A DNA stretch of 37,922 bases from Verrucomicrobiota bacterium (GTDB taxonomy: Bacteria; Verrucomicrobiota; Verrucomicrobiia; Limisphaerales; UBA9464): the NCBI GenBank assembly GCA_947454005.1, contig CANGMH010000006.1:1-37922 (forward strand). Direction: 5' to 3'. Below, piece after piece: positions 20,303 to 27,497 of the stretch. A program made the translations under genes and the position numbers. Numbering within the stretch: position 1 is the first letter of the stretch; the number at the start of each line of letters is the position of its first letter. The notes below the pieces were generated by a model. It saw only the letters and a list, made by a program, of their open reading frames with translations. It searched no databases and had not been told where the DNA came from.

Positions 20303-21433
20303 ATGAACGACCCGGAACTGCTCCAAGCTTGGGCCACCCGCCGCGACGAACCTGCGTTCGCCGAACTCGTCCGCCGCCATCTCGGCCTCGTGTACGGCTC
20401 GGCCCTGCGTCAGGTGCGCGAACCCGTGCTGGCACAAGAGGTCGCCCAAGCCGTGTTCCTCGTGCTGGCCGACAAGGCCGGCACGTTGGGCGACAGCGTG
20501 GTCCTGTCCGGCTGGCTCTTCCGCACCACGCGCTTCGTCGCCGCCCGCGCGATGCGGGCCGAACGCCGCCGTACCCACCACGAACAACAGGCCGCCGCCA
20601 TGCAACGCATCGACCTCGACGCCTCGTCCTCCGCCGCCACCGACCGTTGGGACGAGGTCGGACCCCATCTCGACGCGGCGTTGGCCGCCTTGCCGGCGAC
20701 CGACCGGAACGCGGTGCTGCTCCGTTTCTTCGAGAAGCAACCGTTGCGCGCCGTCGGCGACCGGCTCGGCCTCGGGGAAGAAGCGGCCAAGAAACGCGTG
20801 AGCCGCGCGGTCGAGAAGCTGCGCGCGTTCCTCGCCGGCAAAGGCGTGGTGCTGACCGCCGCCGGGCTGCTGGCATTGCTGACCGAAATGCCGTCGAGCG
20901 CCGCCCCGGCAGGACTCGCCGACAGCATCACCGACGCGGTCGGGACGGGCTCCGCCGGTCCGGCTGCCACTGAGTTGGCGAAAGGTGCCGCTCGTGATTG
21001 GTTCACCGCCCGGCTGCTCGACGTGGCGCCTTGGTTCGCCGCGGCGCTGGTGCTCCTGATGGCAGGCGGCGCTTGGTGGGCCGCCCCGACCTCCTCGGCC
21101 GGGAGCCAAGTCGCGGCGGCTTCCGCGGAGGGCACGGTCATCCCGACGTCCGCGTCGACATCCGCCGTCTCGACGGTGCTTCCGCCTCCGGCACAAGTCG
21201 GTCCGTCGAGGATCCTGCTCAACGTCCGTTCGGCGGAGGACAACCGACCGCTCGCCGCACGGGGCATGGCTGTCTTCTGGGCTTGGCGCAGTGTCTTGGA
21301 CCGACAGGAAGTCACGACAGACGCCAACGGATTCATCGAGATTCCTGTCACGGATCCGAAGCTCGACTCCTTGCGCTTGTTCGTGTCGTCCCCCGGGTCA
21401 TGTGCCCGTCACCCTCTTGTGGAATCGGCATGA
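20303..21433 (+). CDS. ECF-type sigma-70 factor with C-terminal TM segment; 5' part of a split longer gene
   Basis: MNDPELLQAWATRRDEPAFAELVRRHLGLVYGSALRQV (sigma2-like), 'LPATDRNAVLLRFFEKQPLRAVGDRLGLGEEAAKKRVSRAVEKLRAFL' (sigma4-like), TM 'WFAAALVLLMAGGAWWAA'. Confidence 0.9.
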   Translation: MNDPELLQAWATRRDEPAFAELVRRHLGLVYGSALRQVREPVLAQEVAQAVFLVLADKAGTLGDSVVLSGWLFRTTRFVAARAMRAERRRTHHEQQAAAMQRIDLDASSSAATDRWDEVGPHLDAALAALPATDRNAVLLRFFEKQPLRAVGDRLGLGEEAAKKRVSRAVEKLRAFLAGKGVVLTAAGLLALLTEMPSSAAPAGLADSITDAVGTGSAGPAATELAKGAARDWFTARLLDVAPWFAAALVLLMAGGAWWAAPTSSAGSQVAAASAEGTVIPTSASTSAVSTVLPPPAQVGPSRILLNVRSAEDNRPLAARGMAVFWAWRSVLDRQEVTTDANGFIEIPVTDPKLDSLRLFVSSPGSCARHPLVESA

Positions 21434-21647
21434 GTTCGTCGAACCGGTGTTGCTCCACACGTGTCGGTTGCAACGCGGGCAGATCCTGCAGGGCTTCGTC
21501 CAAGACGAAGCCGGCCGGCCCGTGGCCGAGGCCCACATCCAGTTCATGGGCCCTGGCACCGACCGAGGCGAACGATAGAGCGTCGAGTACCATGACCGGT
21601 TCAGCGCCGTCGTCACGGACACCGCGGGGCGCTTCCGGAGCGACCAG

Positions 21648-23330
21648 ATGCCATCATTGCTCGGCCGGTTCTTGAGCTACACGGTGTCGCACCCGGATTT
21701 CGTGCGCGAACGGCGGGGGTTGAGCAGCCCGGCGATGTTGGCGACCAACCACCTCGTCGTGCTCCGGCGAGGACTGTTCTTGAAAGGCCGCGTCGTCGGT
21801 CTCGACGGTGTCCCGGTAGCGGAGGCCCAAGTGGCAGAAGATCGGGACTCCGGTCATCCGCCACGGGAATCGATAACCGCTGCCGACGGCCGCTTCACGT
21901 TGGGGCCTTTCACCAAGGGGTCGGTCCGATTCGAGGTGTCAGCCACCGGCTTCAAGACGAGCCAGCAGTCCATGCAGTTGGACGTTGCGAGTGACGAAAC
22001 CGTGGTCGAGCTAAGCCCCGATCCCGGATCTAACGGCGGGGAGATCAGGCGGGTCGGAGAGTCCACCGTCCGGATCGTCGGCACCGTGGTGGACGCCGAA
22101 TCCGGCGAACCGGTGCGTTCGTTCCAAGTGCGGCTCAATGAGCATCGCGGCGTTGCCAAGAACCTCATCGGACAAGGGAACGGCGGACGCTTCGACTGGC
22201 CGGTCGACATGGTGTTCTTCCAAGAGTTCTCCCTGGAGGTGGAGGCGGACGGTTATGAGACGGTCGCCTCGGATACCCGTCCGGCGCGGAATGGCACGCA
22301 AGAGTTCGCCTTTCGCCTGCGACGCGGCAGCAACGTCAGCGGATCGGTCGTCGGCCTCGACGGGCGGCCGGTCGCCGGTGCTTTCGTCGGGCTCAACGGG
22401 GAGGGTCACGGGTTCTTCGTGGGGCGGGATGGGCTTCCGGTGTCGGGCAATGGTGCACCGCAAACCATCACCGACGCGGCCGGACGTTTCTCGCTGCGGC
22501 GTCAGCTCGGCGCGCAGACCGTCCTCGTCGTTCATGAGCTCGGCTGCACCCTGGTCCCGATCGGCGAGGGTTCCCTCGCGCCCATCGTCTTGAGACCTTG
22601 GGGCGCGATCGCGGGGACTCTGCTCGTCGGCGGAAAGCCGGCCGCGGGACAAACCGTTTCGCTGGGAGTTCCCCTTCCGGACGACGACTCCATCCCTCCT
22701 GGTATCCAAGCGCAGGGCAACGCAACGACCGATGCCGAGGGTCGCTACCGCTTCGACCGTGTGCCCGCCGGGTCGTTCGCCGTGAGCCGATACTTCAACT
22801 TCAACCGCGGTGGCACCGGACCGGTCGGCATCGGTGCGCCACATCGGGTGGAGGTGCCCGCGGGCGGGGTCGGCGAAGTGACCATCGGCACCTCAGGACG
22901 CGAGGTGGTGGGGCGGCTGGCTTTGGCCAGTCCGGTCGCAGGCTATGATTGGCGCGACGACCTGCAATCGCTGGTGCAGGTGCGGGACGATCTGCCGCCG
23001 GTCAGGCCGACCGTGGGGTTTCCCGGTAGTCCGGAGTTCATGAAGTCCGTCCGTGCCGATAACCGCCGAGAGGCGCAGATCGCGAAGCATTTCTTGACCC
23101 TCCAGCCCGACGGTTCGTTCCGCATCGACGATGTGCCGCCCGGCAACTACCTGCTCAAACTGCGCGTCTCCACGCCGCCCAAGGAGGTGACGGCGAGCGA
23201 CGCCGATTCCTTCTTCCGTCCCGAGCTGGGCAAGCTGGAGCGACCGGTCGTCATCCCGGACAGCCCGGATCCGGCCACGGCCAGCCCGCTCGACCTCGGC
23301 GTCCTCACCCTCCCGGTGAAGCAGCCGTGA
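21648..23330 (+). CDS. C-terminal fragment with repeated carboxypeptidase-regulatory-like beta-sandwich modules (ORF as given; ATG is probably internal)
   Basis: 'GLFLKGRVVGLDGVPVAEAQVAED...TAADGRFTLGPFTKGSVRFEVSATGFK', 'VRIVGTVVDAESGEPVRSFQVRLN', 'GSVVGLDGRPVAGAFVGLNGEG'. Confidence 0.55.
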   Translation: MPSLLGRFLSYTVSHPDFVRERRGLSSPAMLATNHLVVLRRGLFLKGRVVGLDGVPVAEAQVAEDRDSGHPPRESITAADGRFTLGPFTKGSVRFEVSATGFKTSQQSMQLDVASDETVVELSPDPGSNGGEIRRVGESTVRIVGTVVDAESGEPVRSFQVRLNEHRGVAKNLIGQGNGGRFDWPVDMVFFQEFSLEVEADGYETVASDTRPARNGTQEFAFRLRRGSNVSGSVVGLDGRPVAGAFVGLNGEGHGFFVGRDGLPVSGNGAPQTITDAAGRFSLRRQLGAQTVLVVHELGCTLVPIGEGSLAPIVLRPWGAIAGTLLVGGKPAAGQTVSLGVPLPDDDSIPPGIQAQGNATTDAEGRYRFDRVPAGSFAVSRYFNFNRGGTGPVGIGAPHRVEVPAGGVGEVTIGTSGREVVGRLALASPVAGYDWRDDLQSLVQVRDDLPPVRPTVGFPGSPEFMKSVRADNRREAQIAKHFLTLQPDGSFRIDDVPPGNYLLKLRVSTPPKEVTASDADSFFRPELGKLERPVVIPDSPDPATASPLDLGVLTLPVKQP

Positions 23331-23420
23331 GTGTCGGCGCAGCGCGTGGCGCGGTCTCCAAGCGCGGCGACGGCGAAGCGCGGAGGACTTGATCCGCGGG
23401 TCGGCTGGAGGCCCCGACCT

Positions 23421-23438
23421 GCGGACTGGAAAGTCCGC
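23421..23438. repeat. Perfect hairpin GCGGACT-GGAA-AGTCCGC
   Basis: 7-bp stem with 4-nt loop, in non-coding DNA between the split sigma gene and the histidine kinase. Confidence 0.6.
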
Positions 23439-23543
23439 GCTCCGCGGCCCGCCGTGGCTTCCATCCATTGCGACGATGGAGCCCGAAAACCGCCTTGGCT
23501 GGCCCTGCCTCCTTCCGACCGAAGCCGGAACCCCATGCGGCTG

Positions 23544-23565
23544 CGATTTGACACTTCCCTGACAA
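23544..23565 (+). promoter_or_regulatory. 22-bp motif CGATTTGACACTTCCCTGACAA upstream of the histidine kinase
   Basis: 20/22 identical to 27430-27451; contains an 11-bp-period direct repeat TTGACACTTCC/CTGACAATTCG. Confidence 0.5.
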
Positions 23566-23616
23566 TTCGTCTGCCGCCGCTTGGGAAGCTGGGCTACGAA
23601 CTGGTCCGACCCCCGC

Positions 23617-26274
23617 ATGGAATACTTCACGCTCTTGTTCCTCTCGCTCTCGGTGTTCGCCGTACCGTTCTGGGTGGCCTCCATCGGGGGACGGTTCCGG
23701 ACGCGCTTTACAGAGACGGCCCGGCGGCGGCTCAAGCACAACACTTGGGCGTTCCTTGGCCTGCTGTTCGTGCAATGGCCGCTCCACCTGAGCGTGCTTT
23801 GGCAAAGTGTCCGCTACGGCGAGTGGCCACCCGGCATCCGGCTATCCGGCACCGCCTGCTGGACGGCGTTGACGTTGATCCTGCTCTGGTCGCGACGAGA
23901 GCTTGTCCGCAAAGCCGCCGCTGAACCTCCTCCGCTCGTGCCTCCGGGCGAGCCCGCCGCGCCTTCGCTCCGGATCCAGCTCGCGCTGATCTTCCTGCCG
24001 GTGCTCGTGCTGGCGATCGTGGGACTGGTGGCGTTGTCGCGCGACCGGGCCGCGGTCGAAGCAGAAGCCCGCCGACGCGCAGGTGAGCTGGCGCAAGAGC
24101 TGACCGTGAAGCTCAGCGGGTCGCTACCGAGCCGCCTCGGCGAGGTCGAACTCGCCGGCAACGTCTGGCTCGGGGACGGGATCGTCGGCCCTGCGAATGT
24201 CCATTGGCCGGGGGCACTTCCCTCCAATTTTGACCCGAACCATGTCGCGGACATTTTCCTCGATCGCGGGCGGAAGAATTTCCGGACCCAGCCGGAAGCG
24301 TCGCTCCCGGTGGAGATCCGCTTCGCCGCGGACGGGACCTTGAACGGGCCCCGGCCTTATCGTCCCGTGCCTCAACCACCCGAGTGGGTCCGTGAGCTTG
24401 CTGGCGAGACGGCGGTGGCGTGGGAGAACCTGCGAGCCGCGGAGAACGACATCGACCATCCCGAACGGCTGTCGCCCGCGGTGCAGGCCGTCGCCGAGGT
24501 GACCCGGGAACTGGGCCCGAACCGGCAGGCGGCGTTCCTGTCGCTCCGGCGCACCGACGCCGAGGCGGCGAAAGCGGTCGGCCAGCTGCTCGAGTTCGGC
24601 ACGCGTGCGGTCGTGGACCGGCTGGAGACCGAGAACGGTCTACCGCTGGGTGCGGTCGCGTTCGCCGAAGCTCTCCGACGCGCGCCGGAGGCCAAGTTGG
24701 ATCGAGCTTGGTTCACTCTTCTGCGCGACCTCACGTTCACACAACCGTCGTGCCTGACGCCGTGGGCGATCGACCAAGGCGACGAGATGGCGCGCCGATC
24801 CGGCGATATCGAGCACCTCAGGCTCATGCGCGAACTGCGCGCCCGATGGACCGGTGCCGAACGACTTCGCGGGCTTGGTCGCCAGCTGGGCGAGGAGGCC
24901 CGACCCACGCCGACGACACTCCGCAACCTGTGGCTGACGAACCAGGCCGCGGCTTGGTTCGCAGCCATCCAACCCGGGGTTTCGACGACGTATACTTCCA
25001 CCAATGGCCAAGGCATCACGATCACCAACCAGGAATCCCGGGTGCGGCTCTACTCCGCCGACACGCTCGGGTTGTCGGCCTTCAATGCTCTCCACACGAT
25101 GGCGACGGCGGATGGCCGCGAGCGCGGCACTCCGCCGCGGCTTCCCGCCGGGCTGAAGCTGTCCATCGAACTGGAAGGGCGTCGTCTGGTCCTGCCGAGC
25201 GCCTCTTGGATTCTGGACGAACCCGCGGGGCCGGCGCCGTTGCTCGCCGAAGCGACCGAGGTGTTCCGGTTGGAGGGGATGATGCACCCCACTGGCGAGA
25301 GATTCGAAACGTGGCCGTCTCATCCCCGTTTCACGGTGCGGGTGCATCTCGCCGACCCGGCGGCGCTGTTCGCGGCACAACGCCGGCAGCAGTGGCTCTT
25401 CGGCGGCATGATCCTGTCCGTCGCCGGGATCGCGGGCCTCGGCGGCTGGCAGGCCAACCGCGCCTTCCGCCGGCAGCTCGCGCTCAGCGAGGAGAAATCG
25501 AACTTCGTCTCGAGCGTCTCGCACGAACTGCGCGCGCCCCTCGCCAGCATGAGGCTGCTCGCCGAGGGATTGGCCGAGGGCCGCGTGACCGAGGAGTCCA
25601 AACGCCGCGAATACGCCGGCTTCCTCGTGCAGGAGACGCGCCGGCTCGGCTCGCTGGTCGAGAACGTCCTCGACTTCGCCCGCATCGAACAGGGCCGCCA
25701 ACGTTACGACTTCGAGCTGACCGACGTGGGCCGGCTCGTCCGCGAGACGGTGAAGCTGCTCCAACCCCGCGCCGCCGAATCGGGCATCGGACTGACTTGT
25801 CCGACGGACGAGCCGGCTTGCGCGGAGGATCACCCTCAACCCGTCACGGCAACACTCGGCCGCGCTTCCCGATCGGGATCTTCCGATCCTCGAACTGAGA
25901 TCGCCTGCGACGGCCCTGCCATCCAGCGCGCCCTGCTCAACCTGCTCGACAACGCCTTCAAGCACGCGCCCGTCGGCAGCGCGGTGACGGTCACGCTCGG
26001 GTCGATCCCCGGTCCGCGATCCGCGATCTTCATTTCTGTGGCCGACTCCGGCCCCGGCATCCCGGCGGAGGACCAAGCGCGCATCTTCGAGCGCTTCTAC
26101 CGGCGCGGCTCCGAGCTGCGCCGCGAGACGCAAGGCGTCGGCCTCGGCCTGGCCATCGTGAAGCACATCGTGGAGGCCCACGGCGGCCGCGTGCGCGTGG
26201 CGAGCACGGTCGGTCAGGGTGCGACCTTCACGCTGGAACTGCCGGCCGCTCCGCGGAGGGGGAGTGATCAGTGA
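23617..26274 (+). CDS. Sensor histidine kinase with multiple N-terminal TM segments and a large extracytoplasmic region
   Basis: 'KSNFVSSVSHELRAPLASMRLLAEGLAEG' (H box), 'IQRALLNLLDNAFKHAP' (N box), 'VADSGPGIP', 'FERFYRRGSELRRETQGVGLGLAIVKHIVEAHGGRVRVAST' (F/G2 boxes). Start at MEYFTLL. Confidence 0.95.
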   Translation: MEYFTLLFLSLSVFAVPFWVASIGGRFRTRFTETARRRLKHNTWAFLGLLFVQWPLHLSVLWQSVRYGEWPPGIRLSGTACWTALTLILLWSRRELVRKAAAEPPPLVPPGEPAAPSLRIQLALIFLPVLVLAIVGLVALSRDRAAVEAEARRRAGELAQELTVKLSGSLPSRLGEVELAGNVWLGDGIVGPANVHWPGALPSNFDPNHVADIFLDRGRKNFRTQPEASLPVEIRFAADGTLNGPRPYRPVPQPPEWVRELAGETAVAWENLRAAENDIDHPERLSPAVQAVAEVTRELGPNRQAAFLSLRRTDAEAAKAVGQLLEFGTRAVVDRLETENGLPLGAVAFAEALRRAPEAKLDRAWFTLLRDLTFTQPSCLTPWAIDQGDEMARRSGDIEHLRLMRELRARWTGAERLRGLGRQLGEEARPTPTTLRNLWLTNQAAAWFAAIQPGVSTTYTSTNGQGITITNQESRVRLYSADTLGLSAFNALHTMATADGRERGTPPRLPAGLKLSIELEGRRLVLPSASWILDEPAGPAPLLAEATEVFRLEGMMHPTGERFETWPSHPRFTVRVHLADPAALFAAQRRQQWLFGGMILSVAGIAGLGGWQANRAFRRQLALSEEKSNFVSSVSHELRAPLASMRLLAEGLAEGRVTEESKRREYAGFLVQETRRLGSLVENVLDFARIEQGRQRYDFELTDVGRLVRETVKLLQPRAAESGIGLTCPTDEPACAEDHPQPVTATLGRASRSGSSDPRTEIACDGPAIQRALLNLLDNAFKHAPVGSAVTVTLGSIPGPRSAIFISVADSGPGIPAEDQARIFERFYRRGSELRRETQGVGLGLAIVKHIVEAHGGRVRVASTVGQGATFTLELPAAPRRGSDQ

Positions 26275-26388
26275 TCAGTGTTCAGTATCCAGTGAACAGC
26301 ATCCAGGACCTCGTCCCACTCACTCACTGGCTTACCCACTTACCGGCTCACTGACCCACTGGATACTGGTTACTGATCACTGATCACT
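26263..26388. repeat. 126-bp inverted-repeat element with heptamer tandem arms
   Basis: Left arm 26263-26294 AGTGATCAGTGATCAGTGTTCAGTATCCAGTG; right arm 26357-26388 is its reverse complement with 3 differences. Confidence 0.85.
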
Positions 26389-26401
26389 TCCCCGCTGCCA
26401 A

Positions 26402-27091
26402 ATGCCCCGCATCCTCATCATCGAAGACGAGCTGCCGATGCGCACCGCGCTGGCCGATCTGCTCACCAGCGAAGGCCACCGCGTGCTCGTCGCCGCCGAC
26501 GGCGAGGACGGCCTCGCCCGCGCCCTCGCTGAGCAGCCCGATCTCATCCTGCTCGACGTGATGATGCCCCGGCTCGACGGCTTCGCCCTCGCCGGTGAGC
26601 TGCGACGGCTCGGCCGCTCCACACCCATCCTCATGCTCACGGCCAAGGGGCAGGTGGACGACCGCGTGCGCGGCCTCGACGCCGGCGCGGATGATTATCT
26701 GGTGAAGCCGTTCAGCGGCGACGAGCTGCTCGCGCGGGTGCGGGCGCTGCTCCGGCGGCATCAGCGCGACGCGGTCCGCGTGCCCGACCGCATGCGGCTC
26801 GGCGCGGTAGAGCTCGATTTCGCACGCCTCACCGCCCGACGCGACGGCCGAGCGCTGCATCTCACGCCCAAGGAATGGGCGATGCTGCGGCTGCTGCTCG
26901 AAGCGACCGGCGAACCGGTCTCGCGCGAGCGCTTCCTCGACGTGGTGTGGGGCGTGAACGCGTTCCCGACCACACGCACGGTGGACACGCACATCGCCAC
27001 CTTGCGCGCCAAGCTGGAGCCCGACCCCGATGCGCCGCGCTTCCTCAAGACGGTGCACGGCATCGGCTACAAACTGGAGGGCGCGGTGTGA
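26402..27091 (+). CDS. OmpR/PhoB-type winged-helix response regulator
   Basis: 'PRILIIEDELPMRTALADLL', 'LILLDVMMPRLDGF', 'ILMLTAKGQVDDRVRGLDAGADDYLVKPFSGDELLARV', 'HLTPKEWAMLRLLLEATGEPVSRERFLDVVWG', 'RTVDTHIATLRAKLEPDPDAPRFLKTVHGIGYKL'. Confidence 0.98.
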   Translation: MPRILIIEDELPMRTALADLLTSEGHRVLVAADGEDGLARALAEQPDLILLDVMMPRLDGFALAGELRRLGRSTPILMLTAKGQVDDRVRGLDAGADDYLVKPFSGDELLARVRALLRRHQRDAVRVPDRMRLGAVELDFARLTARRDGRALHLTPKEWAMLRLLLEATGEPVSRERFLDVVWGVNAFPTTRTVDTHIATLRAKLEPDPDAPRFLKTVHGIGYKLEGAV

Positions 27092-27129
27092 ATCAGCCGA
27101 CTTCGCCAGCCCCGTGCGAGGTCCGCGAG

Positions 27130-27386
27130 GTCCTGGACTGCGGCAGTCCTCTGCCGCTTTCGAGCGACGAATTGGTCGCGAAGAGGCACAAGAAGCGCAA
27201 AAGCCGCTGGTGGCTCCACTCGCCTCTGAGCGGAGCGCCGAGCAATGCTCGGCACGGCTGGCCACAGCACTCCACGCAGGCCGGGCGAGGTCCGGCGCTC
27301 CGGACGAAGCCATCACCGGACAGCCGCTTCTTTTGCGCCTTTTCGCGGCCGATCAAAAGCGCCAGAGGACTGGCGCACTCCAAGAC
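27130..27386. repeat. Long imperfect inverted repeat with nested hairpins (structured intergenic element)
   Basis: Left arm 27130-27209 versus reverse complement of 27321-27386; nested CGGCAG-TCCT-CTGCCG (27141-27156), GCCGAGC-AAT-GCTCGGC (27237-27253), GTCCGG-CGCT-CCGGAC (27290-27305), GCCAG-AGGA-CTGGC (27361-27374), GCTGGCG-N6-CGCCAGC (27387-27406). Confidence 0.75.
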
Positions 27387-27429
27387 GCTGGCGCGCCTTC
27401 GCCAGCCGCACGGCACCGATCGCTCCTCC

Positions 27430-27451
27430 CGATTTCACAATTCCCTGACAA
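27430..27451 (+). promoter_or_regulatory. Second copy of the 22-bp motif: CGATTTCACAATTCCCTGACAA, upstream of the SLBB protein gene
   Basis: 20/22 identical to 23544-23565; 46 nt between motif end and the ATG at 27498 (51 nt in the first copy). Confidence 0.5.
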
Positions 27452-27497
27452 CCCCGCTCCCGGACTTCCTCACGCTGTGACGCGACGATCCTCCACC

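Larger units (their letters stand above)
20303..23330 (+). pseudogene. Apparent full-length sigma factor-TM-carboxypeptidase-regulatory-like fusion (about 1008 aa if restored), split by a +1 frame change near 21390-21397 and TAG at 21576-21578
   Basis: Frame 2 to 21394, then frame 3 continues 'GHVPVTLLWNRHEFVEPVLLHTCRLQRGQILQGFVQDEAGRPVAEAHIQFMGPGTDRGER*SVEYHDRFSAVVTDTAGRFRSDQMPSLLG...' to the stop at 23330. Confidence 0.75.

Noticed and set aside
27030-27497. N-terminal extension of the 573-aa SLBB ORF (track start at 27030)
   Set aside because: It overlaps the response-regulator end and the hairpin-rich element; a good signal peptide starts at the ATG at 27498.
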